Shown piece by piece: positions 52,546 to 61,528 of a stretch of 64,000 nucleotides of DNA (position 1 is the stretch's first letter; each line of letters opens with the position of its first letter). Position numbers and translations under genes: made by a program. Source of the DNA: Ulvibacterium sp965248315 (lineage in GTDB: Bacteria; Bacteroidota; Bacteroidia; Flavobacteriales; Flavobacteriaceae). The stretch is from positions 1,736,001 to 1,800,000 of the forward strand of contig NZ_CBDFIX010000002.1 of the NCBI RefSeq assembly GCF_965248315.1, given 5' to 3'. The notes below the pieces were generated by a model. That model was not told the origin of the DNA and searched no databases. It was given only the letters and a program-made list of their open reading frames with translations.

Positions 52546-54756
52546 ATGCGAAGCAATCTGTACATAACGTTATTGTTCCTGATACTTTTTTCCACTGTAC
52601 TTCCTCAGGTAAGTGGGAGCTCTGCCCAGATGGAAATTAAAGGTTCGGTAAAGGGCAGGGAAACGGGAGTGCCCATATCCAGTGTTGAGGTTTCTACAAA
52701 TACAGGGGAGTTTGTGCTGACCAATGCTTTGGGAGAGTTTACAATACGTGTTCAAATAGGGGATCAGCTAATTTTCACAAGTTCCGAATTTGAAACGGTA
52801 AGGCATACCATCACCAGTAATGAGGATGTGGATGTTTTGGTCGAAGGATATGTTGGAAACAACAGGAAGGCCAGAAAAAGTAGCCTTTCAAATAGAGCAA
52901 TACCCGCACATCAAACCCTTTTGGATTCGGCCGATTTATACAAAAAAACCGATATCGAAAAGAGTATAGACTTCATTGCACAATCTATTTCTAGATTGGG
53001 TAAGCGGGGAAATAAAAAGGAATTGGCCCGTTCGCTGACCAAGTTAGGAGAGGTATACCTATATCACAGACAATATGATTTGGCCATAGACAATCTTAAG
53101 GATGCCAATGAGGCCAATAAGACCGTAAAAGCTTCTCTTTTATTGGGTGAGGCCTATTTGAGGAATAAGGAATTCGACGCAGCGAGTACCACGCTTTTAC
53201 CTTTGCTAAAAATAAAGCAACTGGAGCCATACCGCAAGACGGAGCTTTACGAATTTTTAGGGGATGCCTTCCAAGGCCAGAAGCAGTTGGATAAGGCTAT
53301 TGCCTATTATGAAACGGGGTTACAAGTCGCCAAAAAAAATCAGATTACCCCAAAGATGACCGACCTCACTTCCAAAATTGCGGATGCCTATGCAAATGAA
53401 AACCGGACCATTGAGGCGGAAGGCTTTTATGGCAATTCCTTGGAACTTGCCAAACAACAAGCACCTCAAAGGGCTATTCAGGAGAAGGAAAAAGTCGCCG
53501 ATTTTTACAATAAAAAAAACAGATATGATGAGGAAATAAAGCTGCGAAAAAAAACGCTGAGCGAGCTTAAGGAAATTTCGGGCCCTGTTGTAGATAATGG
53601 CAACTCAGTTTTAACTAGAGTGCCAGATACCATTACTTCCCAGCGTATCAATTACAAGATTGCCAATGCCTACATTGCCCAGGACAAGTATGACGAGGCC
53701 CTTCCCTATTTGGAGCGCAGTATCGTTGAGGCCGATTCTGAGGATGATCTGGTGGTGCAGAAGGACGCCACACGAAAATTGTCAGAAATCTATAAGTACA
53801 AGGGCGATTATTCCAGGGCTCTGGAAAGTTATCAAGAGTATGTGGCCTTGGTAGATACCCTATACGCACGTAAGGAACAAGAAATTTCCAGTGCCGCAAG
53901 GTTTAATCGCGAGGTTGCGGCCAAACAAAGCAGGATTACCGGACTGGAGCAAGAACGTGAACTTTCCCAAAGCAAATATGATTTGGCCCTTACGGAACAA
54001 CAACTGATCCAGGAAAGCAATAAACGACAAAAATGGATTATCTATTCCTTGATTTTTGGGATGATCCTTACCGCTTTGGCCGCCTTTTTCTTTTATAGAA
54101 GTAATCAACAGCAGAAACTGGCCAATAATTTGCTTGCGTTAAAATCGTTGCGCTCACAGATGAATCCCCACTTTATTTTTAATGCGCTAAATTCCGTGAA
54201 TAACTATATAGCAAAGAGTGATGAGCGAAGTGCCAACAGGTATTTAAGTGAGTTCTCTACCTTAATGCGTTCCGTGTTGGAGAATTCCGAGGAGGACTTC
54301 ATCCCGCTTTCAAAGGAACTGGAACTGTTGGAACTGTACGTAAAATTGGAACATTCCCGTTTCCCGGACAAGTTTGACTATGAGATAGTTGTAAGCGAAG
54401 ATTTGGATATCGAATCCTATCAAATTCCACCTATGCTACTTCAACCCTACATAGAAAATGCAATTTGGCATGGCTTACGTTACAAAAAGGAAATGGGGTA
54501 CTTAAAAATATGTTTAAAACAACAGGATAAGGAGACTTTGGAGATAAAAATAGTGGATAACGGGATTGGAAGGAAGAAATCAGCCGAGTTGAAGACCAAA
54601 AACCAAAAAAAACAAAAATCCAAGGGTACGGGAAATATCGCGAAACGGATTGCCATATTAAATGATATGTACAAGAATAGGATAGCGATTCATATTTCGG
54701 ACTTGAATCCGGACGGTACAGGTACTCAAGTAACCTTTACCCTAAAAAAGAAGTAA
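52546..54756 (+). CDS. LytS-type sensor histidine kinase with carboxypeptidase-regulatory-like and TPR domains
   Basis: A 736-residue sensor kinase. A signal/anchor segment (MRSNLYITLLFLILFSTVLP) is followed by a carboxypeptidase-D regulatory-like beta domain (about residues 28-100: GRETGVPISSVEVSTNTGEF, TIRVQIGDQLIFTSSEFE), then several TPR repeats (about 120-430), a coiled coil, and one transmembrane helix (about 496-516). The cytoplasmic kinase is of the His_kinase/LytS class with phospho-acceptor His542 in MNPHFIFNALNSVNNYI and the ATP-binding ENAIWHGL and DNGIGRKKS. The sensor half is periplasmic by prediction. The ATG at 52546 is chosen over an upstream in-frame ATG because it starts the signal directly. 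It overlaps the regulator gene by one base. Confidence 0.92.
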   Translation: MRSNLYITLLFLILFSTVLPQVSGSSAQMEIKGSVKGRETGVPISSVEVSTNTGEFVLTNALGEFTIRVQIGDQLIFTSSEFETVRHTITSNEDVDVLVEGYVGNNRKARKSSLSNRAIPAHQTLLDSADLYKKTDIEKSIDFIAQSISRLGKRGNKKELARSLTKLGEVYLYHRQYDLAIDNLKDANEANKTVKASLLLGEAYLRNKEFDAASTTLLPLLKIKQLEPYRKTELYEFLGDAFQGQKQLDKAIAYYETGLQVAKKNQITPKMTDLTSKIADAYANENRTIEAEGFYGNSLELAKQQAPQRAIQEKEKVADFYNKKNRYDEEIKLRKKTLSELKEISGPVVDNGNSVLTRVPDTITSQRINYKIANAYIAQDKYDEALPYLERSIVEADSEDDLVVQKDATRKLSEIYKYKGDYSRALESYQEYVALVDTLYARKEQEISSAARFNREVAAKQSRITGLEQERELSQSKYDLALTEQQLIQESNKRQKWIIYSLIFGMILTALAAFFFYRSNQQQKLANNLLALKSLRSQMNPHFIFNALNSVNNYIAKSDERSANRYLSEFSTLMRSVLENSEEDFIPLSKELELLELYVKLEHSRFPDKFDYEIVVSEDLDIESYQIPPMLLQPYIENAIWHGLRYKKEMGYLKICLKQQDKETLEIKIVDNGIGRKKSAELKTKNQKKQKSKGTGNIAKRIAILNDMYKNRIAIHISDLNPDGTGTQVTFTLKKK

Positions 54757-55484
54757 TGGAGATTAATGCAATTATTGTTGAGGATGAGGCCAGTAGCCGG
54801 GAAATCCTTAGAAACTATATAAACAAGTACACGAAGGAAGTTAATTTAAAGGGAGAGGCTGCTTCCATAAAGGAAGGATTGGACTTGATAAAAGAACATT
54901 CATTGGATTTGGTTTTTTTGGATGTGGAAATGCCTTTTGGTAATGCATTCGATTTTTTGGATCAGATTCCGGAGCGCACGTTCGAAACGGTTTTTGTCAC
55001 TGCCTATGACCACTATGCCAAGGATGCGCTGAACCAACATGCTGCATACTATTTGATGAAACCCATTAACATTGATGAATTGGTCAAAGCCGTGGATTAT
55101 GTGAAGGAAATTAAACAACGTGAGGCCTATTTGGAAGATCGGGTACTGCAACCGAAACTTAAGGCGGTGAAAGGAAAAATTACTTTGCCCCAACAGGATG
55201 GTTTTCAAGTGTTGAACGTATCGGATATTCTATATTGCAAAGCGGACGACAATTACACCGAAATCTATTTGGAAAACAAGAAGATACTGGTGAGCAAAAC
55301 CTTAAAATATTTTGAAGAGGCTCTTTCGGATTTTTCCTTCGCCCGTATCCATAAGTCCTTTTTGGTCAATGTTAATGAGGTGGTAAAATATAGGAAGGGT
55401 AAGGGAGGTAGCGTAGTAATCTCAAATGGGAAGGAACTTTTGGTATCAGCCTCTAAAAAAAAGGAATTGTTATCCTATTTTTGA
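54756..55484 (+). CDS. LytTR family DNA-binding response regulator
   Basis: A 242-residue response regulator, partner of the preceding kinase (ATG shares a base with the kinase stop: TAATG). The receiver domain (residues 1-120) has the acidic pair in IIVEDEASS, the phospho-acceptor Asp56 in LVFLDVEMP, Thr/Ala at FVTAYD and Lys in YLMKPI. The C-terminal LytTR domain (about 140-242) has VLNVSDILYCKADDNYTEIYL and FARIHKSFLVNVNEVVKY, which match the DNA-binding fold. The target genes are not known. Downstream lies a heptanucleotide repeat. Confidence 0.94.
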   Translation: MEINAIIVEDEASSREILRNYINKYTKEVNLKGEAASIKEGLDLIKEHSLDLVFLDVEMPFGNAFDFLDQIPERTFETVFVTAYDHYAKDALNQHAAYYLMKPINIDELVKAVDYVKEIKQREAYLEDRVLQPKLKAVKGKITLPQQDGFQVLNVSDILYCKADDNYTEIYLENKKILVSKTLKYFEEALSDFSFARIHKSFLVNVNEVVKYRKGKGGSVVISNGKELLVSASKKKELLSYF

Positions 55485-55526
55485 AAAGAATGAAGGTTTA
55501 TGAAATACACTATTTTTTTCTTTTTT

Positions 55527-55645
55527 ACCAAACACCAAACACCAAACACCAAACACCAAACACCAAACACCAAACACCAAACACCAAACACCAAACACCA
55601 AACACCAAACACCAAACACCAAACACCAAACACCAAACACCAAAC
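55527..55645. repeat. Tandem heptanucleotide repeat, 17 copies of ACCAAAC
   Basis: A 119-base stretch consists of exactly 17 uninterrupted copies of the seven-base unit ACCAAAC, in the gap between the response regulator stop (55484) and the start of the carbonic anhydrase homologue (55661). I saw no mismatch. The unit is not a multiple of three, so the tract codes for a seven-residue repeat in all frames and creates a false ORF on the minus strand. It looks like a simple-sequence locus prone to slippage. Confidence 0.95.
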
Positions 55646-55660
55646 ACTTAACACCGAATC

Positions 55661-56173
55661 ATGCCAATTATAAAGACCATTAATGGAAAAACCCCACAGA
55701 TAGGAAAGGATTGCTTTATTGCAGAAAATGCGGTCATAGTTGGCGAAGTACATATGGGCGATCTTTGCAGCATTTGGTTCAATACAGTGGTTCGTGGGGA
55801 CGTTCACTACATAAAAATGGGGGACAAGGTAAACGTTCAGGACGGTGCAGTCATCCATTGTACCTATCAAAAATCGCCTACTACCATAGGCAATAATGTC
55901 TCCATTGGCCATAATGCCATTGTTCACGGGTGTACTATTAAGGACAATGTATTGGTAGGGATGGGGAGTATTATCATGGACGATTGCATAGTGGAAAGTA
56001 ATAGTATCATTGCCGCCGGCGCGGTTGTTACCAAGGGGACCCATGTACCTTCCGGAAGTGTCTTCGCGGGCATGCCGGCCAAAAAAATCAAGGACATAAG
56101 CCCTGAATTAAGTTCTGGGGAAATAGATAGGATTGCCAACGCCTACGTAAAGTATTCAAGTTGGTTCAAATAG
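55661..56173 (+). CDS. Gamma-carbonic anhydrase family protein (left-handed beta-helix)
   Basis: A 170-residue hexapeptide-repeat protein of the gamma-carbonic anhydrase/YrdA group. The repeats run from about residue 15 to 140. Likely zinc-ligand histidines are in AVIHCTY and SIGHNAIVHG, and the early Arg/Asp segment WFNTVVRGDVHYIKMGDKVNVQDG is typical. It could hydrate CO2 or act as an acyltransferase-like homologue; family members often show weak or no carbonic anhydrase activity. The start codon lies 16 bases after the heptanucleotide repeat, which therefore forms most of its leader or promoter region. Confidence 0.9.
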   Translation: MPIIKTINGKTPQIGKDCFIAENAVIVGEVHMGDLCSIWFNTVVRGDVHYIKMGDKVNVQDGAVIHCTYQKSPTTIGNNVSIGHNAIVHGCTIKDNVLVGMGSIIMDDCIVESNSIIAAGAVVTKGTHVPSGSVFAGMPAKKIKDISPELSSGEIDRIANAYVKYSSWFK

Positions 56174-56266
56174 CATGTCAACAGTCCTGTTTAGAGGGTA
56201 CGGGTAAACTCCTGGATGGTAATCCAAAAAAGAGATAATCCAAATTAACCGACAATCTTTAATTCC

Positions 56267-56274
56267 TATATTTG
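56267..56274 (+). promoter_or_regulatory. Candidate -7 promoter element of fabD
   Basis: TATATTTG matches TAnnTTTG exactly and ends 19 bases before the fabD ATG. A TTG at the usual -33 distance is not present. Confidence 0.48.
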
Positions 56275-56293
56275 TGGGGTCAAAACATAAATT

Positions 56294-57175
56294 ATGAACG
56301 CACACGTATTTCCAGGTCAGGGGGCTCAATTTGTGGGAATGGGCTTAGATCTTTATGAAAAATATCCCATTGCCCAAGAGATGTTTGCACAGGCCAATGA
56401 TATTCTTGGTTTTTCCATTACCGATATTATGTTCGAAGGTACTGCGGAAGACTTAAAACAGACCAAGGTAACCCAGCCCGCCATCTTTTTACATTCGGTC
56501 ATTTTGAGCAAGGTTATGGGCGACGATTTTAAACCTGATAGCGTTGCAGGACATTCACTAGGCGAATTCTCAGCTTTGGTGGCCAATGGTACCTTAAGTT
56601 TTGAAAACGGGGTTCAACTGGTCTCCCGTAGGGCTATGGCCATGCAAAAGGCCTGTGAGCTAAAACCGGGAACCATGGCCGTGGTATTGGGGTTGGACGA
56701 TGCAGCGGTGGAAAAGACATGCGCGGAGATTTCCGGTATTGTAGTTCCTGCAAATTACAATTGCCCAGGTCAGTTGGTCATTTCGGGGGAAGTGGATGCT
56801 ATAAATGAAGCTTGTGTAAAACTAAAGGAAGCTGGTGCTAGAAGGGCCATGGCGTTACCTGTTGGTGGGGCATTTCATTCCCCATTGATGGAACCCGCAG
56901 GGGAGGAGTTGGCGGCAGCCATTGAAGAGACTACGTTTAGTGATCCAAGATGCCCCATTTACCAGAATGTAAGCACTACTGCAGTTAGTCATCCATCGGA
57001 AATCAAGAAAAATTTGATTGCTCAATTAACGGCCCCGGTAAAGTGGACCCAGAGCATACGGAATATGTCCAAGGACGGCACTTCCAAATTTATAGAAGTA
57101 GGTCCTGGAAAGGTATTGCAAGGGTTAATAAAGAAAATTGCACCGGATGTGGAAACCTTCGCTGCTGAAACGTAA
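56294..57175 (+). CDS. fabD: Malonyl-CoA:ACP transacylase
   Basis: FabD moves the malonyl group from CoA to acyl carrier protein, the entry to fatty acid elongation. The 293-residue protein shows VFPGQGAQFVGMG at the start, the nucleophile Ser88 in GHSLGE, QKACELKPGTMAVVLGL, and catalytic His195 in GGAFHSPLM. Length and motifs are typical. It is a single gene; no other fab gene is in the window. Confidence 0.97.
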   Translation: MNAHVFPGQGAQFVGMGLDLYEKYPIAQEMFAQANDILGFSITDIMFEGTAEDLKQTKVTQPAIFLHSVILSKVMGDDFKPDSVAGHSLGEFSALVANGTLSFENGVQLVSRRAMAMQKACELKPGTMAVVLGLDDAAVEKTCAEISGIVVPANYNCPGQLVISGEVDAINEACVKLKEAGARRAMALPVGGAFHSPLMEPAGEELAAAIEETTFSDPRCPIYQNVSTTAVSHPSEIKKNLIAQLTAPVKWTQSIRNMSKDGTSKFIEVGPGKVLQGLIKKIAPDVETFAAET

Positions 57176-57305
57176 TAGTTCAAGTTTGCCATTGAATTCG
57201 GTATTTCATCCGAAAAACACCTATTTAATCTTTTAATTTAAGGACTGGATTATTTTTTTAGTAATATTGAGCCCATTTTGGATAACCTACCGACCCCACT
57301 TGAAT

Positions 57306-57324
57306 TTGAATTCTTGGAATTCAA
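57306..57324. other. Palindromic operator-like site upstream of the adhesin gene
   Basis: TTGAATTC and GAATTCAA form a perfect 8-base inverted repeat separated by three bases (TTG). It lies about 100 bases before the adhesin start. A dimeric regulator could bind, but no known consensus is recognised. Confidence 0.45.
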
Positions 57325-57337
57325 TATCTGTTAGTTG

Positions 57338-57408
57338 TGCCGATGATTTGTACAAGTCAAAACGGCGTCGGCAAACTACACCTTAACTGTTTTTTGGGTT
57401 GAGGTGTA
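57338..57408 (+). other. Two leader hairpins upstream of the adhesin gene
   Basis: Two inverted repeats lie in tandem. TGCCGA (57338-57343) pairs with TCGGCA (57368-57373) across 24 bases. TACACCTTAAC (57377-57387) pairs with GTTGAGGTGTA (57398-57408), an 11-base stem with one G-T pair and a T-rich loop. The second ends 12 bases before the GTG start. No T-run follows it, so it is not a standard terminator; it may affect translation or mRNA stability. The rest of the 245-base gap after fabD shows nothing else. Confidence 0.5.
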
Positions 57409-57420
57409 AACAAGTAAAAA

Positions 57421-60400
57421 GTGAAAAAGAAAAAAACTATGGACACCCCATCCAAAAACGCCCATGCCCTCAAAGACCTTTGGTTGTCTTTTCTATTCTT
57501 GTTTTTGGGTATTGTAGCGTATTCCCAGGAGTTTTCCGTTACTGCGATTGGTGATGCGAACGAAGATGGAAGTACAACAGCTACATTCAGATTTACACGT
57601 GGTGCCTCCCTTAACGGTAATGATATCACTGTAACTTTTTCGGTTGGTGATATTGGTGATACGGCTGCTTCAGGCGTCGACTACACACCACCTGCCAGTA
57701 CATCCATTCTATTTCCGGGAAGTATTATTGCCACTTCAATTGATATTAACATTGCGAGTATTGCCGATTTGCTTATTGAAGGTGATGAAACCTTAACGGT
57801 GGCGCTGCAAACCGTTTCCGAAGGAACCATAAGCTTAACGGACAATAGTGCAGTGGCAAGTATCATCGATGATGATCAAGGTTTGGTTAGCATTTCGGTT
57901 TCCGATGGGGATGCAGCGGAACCTTCCAACGACGGGGAATATACCATTACTTTAGGCGGTGTCAACGGTACCGGTGGGGCAATCACCATATTTTTTGAGG
58001 TAGGAGGTGCAAGTACGGCCACGGAAGGTGTGGATTTTGCTACTTTTCCAGCTTCGATCGATATCATTGATGGACAACAGACCGCTACGTTGACTTTAGA
58101 TGTTTTGGACGATACGGACATCGAACAACCTGAAATTGCTCGTATCCGAATGGATAATACAAGTAATACAACACTTTTTCCTATTGATTTGGTCAATGAT
58201 CGCGTAGATATTACCATTCAAGACGATGACTGTTTTGCGGGATTTACCGCACCCACCATATTGGGAGGCAATCCGACCGAGTTTTGTGATTCCACTGGGG
58301 AAAGTTTGGATGATTTTGTGCAAGGAAGCGCGGGAAGTGCGCCCACAGGAGCTGAATTACGCTGGAGTACCAATCCGAATCCAGCCGGTGCAGGAGATTT
58401 GTTGGCTGCCAATCCGTCCGTAACAGTTTCGGACACCTATTACGCGGTCTATTGGGATGCTGCCAACGTTTGTTTTAGTCCGACATCATCCGTAACACTT
58501 ACCTTTGGTACAACGCCTTCGATTACAGATACAACTGAGGATTCCAGATGTGGTCCGGGAACACTTACATTGAGTGCCACCGCTAGTGCTGGCACTCTAA
58601 GCTGGTTCGCTGCATCGACGGGAGGTTCAAGTATCGGAACAGGTACAAGTTTTGTGACTCCAAATATAACCACGACTACAACGTATTATGTAGAGGCCTC
58701 CCTAAATGGCTGTACTTCCACCAGAACAGCGGTAATAGCTACAGTCGATCCCATTCCGGTTATCACGGGCACCACCCCTGATTCCAGATGTGGCCCCGGA
58801 GTGGTAACATTGGGCGCTACTGCTAGTACTGGGACCCTAAGCTGGTATGCGGTACCCACCGGCGGTACGAGCATTGGTACGGGGACGAGTTTTTCAACGC
58901 CTAGTATAACAACGACAACCACCTATTATGTAGAGGCTACCCTAAACGGTTGTACCTCTGCAAGAAGTGCTGTTGTCGCCACGGTAAGCGATCAGCCATC
59001 AGCAGGGAATACTACCAACGCCAACGCTTGTACTGATGATAATTTTGGAGAGACGGAGATAGATTTGGACGATTTGATAGAAAATAATGATTCTGGGGAT
59101 TGGGCATTTACTTCGGGTCCTGCCACTATTAACCCTGGAGGAGGCAATCGGGTGGATTTTGAAGGCGAACCACTGGGCACCTATGTGTATACCTATACTA
59201 CCGATAATGCCGTAGTTCCATGTACCAACGAGTCTGTTGATGTAACCATTACTGTTATTGATTGCGACCCTTGTACCGCTGGAAACTTGGCACCGACCCT
59301 AAATCCTAGTGCCCCGGATACGGATTATTGTGGGGATAGTATTGTATTGGATTTGGATGATTTTGTTACGGGTAGCGGACCGGTGGGGACTGAATTGCGA
59401 TGGAGTACCGTTTCCGATACTTCGGATGAAGCGGCCCACCTGTTATCAAGTGCTATAAACGTGTCTAACGGGGGATCTTACTTTGGTTTTTACTGGGATG
59501 ATGTCAATAGTTGTGCCAGCCCGTTTTTGGAAGTGACGTTGGCATTACGGCCCATTCCGGTTATCACATCAACCACAGATGGTGAACGTTGCGGTCCAGG
59601 ACCTGTGGAACTACAGGTAACTGGAAACGTTCCGGGACAGAGCCAACCCCCGACCTTTAATTGGTATACTGTGCCTACAGGTGGTGCGGCCCTTTTTTCG
59701 GGATCTACCGTTATGCCGGATTTAAGCGCAACAACCACCTATTATGTAGAAGCTACGGCGGATGGTTGTGTTTCATCACCGAGACAAGAAGTAATCGCTA
59801 CCGTTGTACCTGAAGTTTCCCCCGGTATTGCAACCAATGGATCTTCATGTAACGATGCGGCTTTTGGCAGTACCACCCTAGATTTGGCAGATCAATTGAC
59901 CGGGGAAGATGCCGGTGAATGGACGGTGACTTCACAACCTGCTGGCGGAACCATTGTAGACGGAATTAATGTAATCGATTTTGAAGGTCAACCGGATGGC
60001 GATTATGTGTTTACCTATACCACTACAGGGGCCCAGGCACCCTGTGTGAACGAATCTTCCACGGTGACCATTTCTGTAAGCAGTTGTGATACGGATGTAG
60101 ACGGTGATGGCTTATTGGGTGGTGAAGAAGCCGCTCTAGGAACGGACCCAAATAATGCGGATACGGATGGTGACGGAATTGACGACGGTGAGGAAGTGGG
60201 GAACGATGTCCAAAATCCGTTGGACGAGGATGACGACGGTATTATCGATGCCCTGGACTCCAATGTTCTAGACAGCGATTTGGATGGTGTTGTAGATCAA
60301 TTGGATCCCGCAAACGACAATCCATGTGTTCCATCCAGACAAAACGGCCAGTGCGATTTTGACATGGATGATATTTCAGATTTGGATGAAGAGGCCAACG

Positions 60401-61521
60401 GTTCTGATCCCGATGATCCCTGTGATCCCGATCCGGACCATCCCAATTGTAATCCAACCCCAATAGATTTAGAGATTACGAAAGTTGTGGACAATGCAAA
60501 TGCCGTTATCGGCAGTCAAGTAACATTTACGATTACGGTAACCAATTTATCCGATCGGGATGCCAGTGGTATTTTGATAGGAGATCTTTTGGAGATGGGC
60601 TTTGAATTTGTTTCCGATGAACCTTCGGTAGGCACGTATGATGAAAATACCGGGGATTGGACCATCCCGGCACTGGCCGCGTCCGAGCAGGCCACCCTTA
60701 CCATCATTGCCAATGTTTTGGAAGGAGGGCCCTATACCAATACCGCGGAACTTTTGGATTCCTTTCCTTTGGATGAAACTACGGCCAATAATAGCGCCAC
60801 CGTTACTTTGAACATTGACCTCCCTGAAGGAATAGATTTGGTCATGCAAAAACTGGCACGAATCGGAAATGGTTCAAATTCCGTTAACATATATCCTTTG
60901 GTGGGACAAGAAATAACATTCGTATTGATTGTTACCAATGAATCTACTGAGGGTGATGTAATTTCCAATATAGAGGTGGAGGATATTTTGCCTTCAGGTC
61001 CGGATGGCCGGATAGATAATATTTCAGCTAGTGCCGATATTGGGACATACAATACCGACACTGGGATATGGCAAATTCCGAGCTTGCAAAGGGGGCAGGA
61101 GGCTACTCTTGAGATTACGGGAACCATACTTTCAGTTGTGGGTACTTTTGCGAATACCGCAACTATTTTAAGATCTTCCCCGGCGGATGGTAATCCGGGC
61201 AATAACCAGGCCACGGCCACGGTTACGGTTAGCTTACCTACCGAAGCTGATCCAGGATTTGTGTTCAACCAGTTTTCGCCCAATGGGGATGGCACCAATG
61301 ATTTCTTGACAATAAGGGATATCGGAACCTTTACCAATACTTCTTTGGAGGTATTTAATCGTTATGGGAATCAAGTGTTCGCTACAAGTAATATGCAGGA
61401 TGACAATGTTTGGGATGGGACTTGGAAGAATGAGCAAGCGCCGGATGGCACGTATTTTTACATATTAGATCTTGGGGACGGTTCCCAACCAAGAAAAGGC
61501 TGGATTCAGCTTATTAGATAA
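57421..61521 (+). CDS. Large modular T9SS cargo protein with gliding-motility type C-terminal domain
   Basis: A 1366-residue surface protein. After a signal peptide (FLFLFLGIVAYSQ) come two Calx-beta domains (about residues 37-155 and 155-270). Then follow three module types in the order A-B-B-C-A-B-C: A (AELRWS...YYA-YWD; about 274-364 and 621-710), B, Ig-like (RCGPG...TTYYVEA; 365-444, 445-524, 711-797), and C (YTYTT...PCTNES; 525-620, 798-889). A thrombospondin-3-like Asp-rich calcium region (DTDGDGIDDGEE; about 890-1015) precedes two DUF11 domains (about 1016-1130 and 1131-1245). The end (FSPNGDGTNDFLTI to GWIQLIR) is the type B T9SS sorting domain. The start is GTG 57421 or ATG 57439. 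It is likely anchored or displayed through the SprF-like neighbour. Confidence 0.92.
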   Translation: MKKKKTMDTPSKNAHALKDLWLSFLFLFLGIVAYSQEFSVTAIGDANEDGSTTATFRFTRGASLNGNDITVTFSVGDIGDTAASGVDYTPPASTSILFPGSIIATSIDINIASIADLLIEGDETLTVALQTVSEGTISLTDNSAVASIIDDDQGLVSISVSDGDAAEPSNDGEYTITLGGVNGTGGAITIFFEVGGASTATEGVDFATFPASIDIIDGQQTATLTLDVLDDTDIEQPEIARIRMDNTSNTTLFPIDLVNDRVDITIQDDDCFAGFTAPTILGGNPTEFCDSTGESLDDFVQGSAGSAPTGAELRWSTNPNPAGAGDLLAANPSVTVSDTYYAVYWDAANVCFSPTSSVTLTFGTTPSITDTTEDSRCGPGTLTLSATASAGTLSWFAASTGGSSIGTGTSFVTPNITTTTTYYVEASLNGCTSTRTAVIATVDPIPVITGTTPDSRCGPGVVTLGATASTGTLSWYAVPTGGTSIGTGTSFSTPSITTTTTYYVEATLNGCTSARSAVVATVSDQPSAGNTTNANACTDDNFGETEIDLDDLIENNDSGDWAFTSGPATINPGGGNRVDFEGEPLGTYVYTYTTDNAVVPCTNESVDVTITVIDCDPCTAGNLAPTLNPSAPDTDYCGDSIVLDLDDFVTGSGPVGTELRWSTVSDTSDEAAHLLSSAINVSNGGSYFGFYWDDVNSCASPFLEVTLALRPIPVITSTTDGERCGPGPVELQVTGNVPGQSQPPTFNWYTVPTGGAALFSGSTVMPDLSATTTYYVEATADGCVSSPRQEVIATVVPEVSPGIATNGSSCNDAAFGSTTLDLADQLTGEDAGEWTVTSQPAGGTIVDGINVIDFEGQPDGDYVFTYTTTGAQAPCVNESSTVTISVSSCDTDVDGDGLLGGEEAALGTDPNNADTDGDGIDDGEEVGNDVQNPLDEDDDGIIDALDSNVLDSDLDGVVDQLDPANDNPCVPSRQNGQCDFDMDDISDLDEEANGSDPDDPCDPDPDHPNCNPTPIDLEITKVVDNANAVIGSQVTFTITVTNLSDRDASGILIGDLLEMGFEFVSDEPSVGTYDENTGDWTIPALAASEQATLTIIANVLEGGPYTNTAELLDSFPLDETTANNSATVTLNIDLPEGIDLVMQKLARIGNGSNSVNIYPLVGQEITFVLIVTNESTEGDVISNIEVEDILPSGPDGRIDNISASADIGTYNTDTGIWQIPSLQRGQEATLEITGTILSVVGTFANTATILRSSPADGNPGNNQATATVTVSLPTEADPGFVFNQFSPNGDGTNDFLTIRDIGTFTNTSLEVFNRYGNQVFATSNMQDDNVWDGTWKNEQAPDGTYFYILDLGDGSQPRKGWIQLIR
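58511..58990 (+). repeat. Two tandem 240-bp Ig-like modules within the adhesin gene
   Basis: Matching bases recur at an offset of exactly 240 (for example ATTCCAGATGTGG at 58541 and 58781). Each unit codes for one 80-residue B module. The two copies are much more alike than the third B module at about 59551, so they look like a recent duplication. Confidence 0.8.
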
Positions 61522-61528
61522 CGTTTCA

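Noticed and set aside
55527..55645. Repeat array as a possible CRISPR
   Set aside because: The seven-base units are adjacent with no spacers, and no cas genes are in the window.
55475..56044. A 189-residue minus-strand ORF with many FGVWCLV repeats, looking like a repeat protein
   Set aside because: It comes from reading the 7-bp tandem repeat, then the antisense of the carbonic anhydrase homologue. The plus-strand gene has clear family motifs, so the ORF is a shadow.
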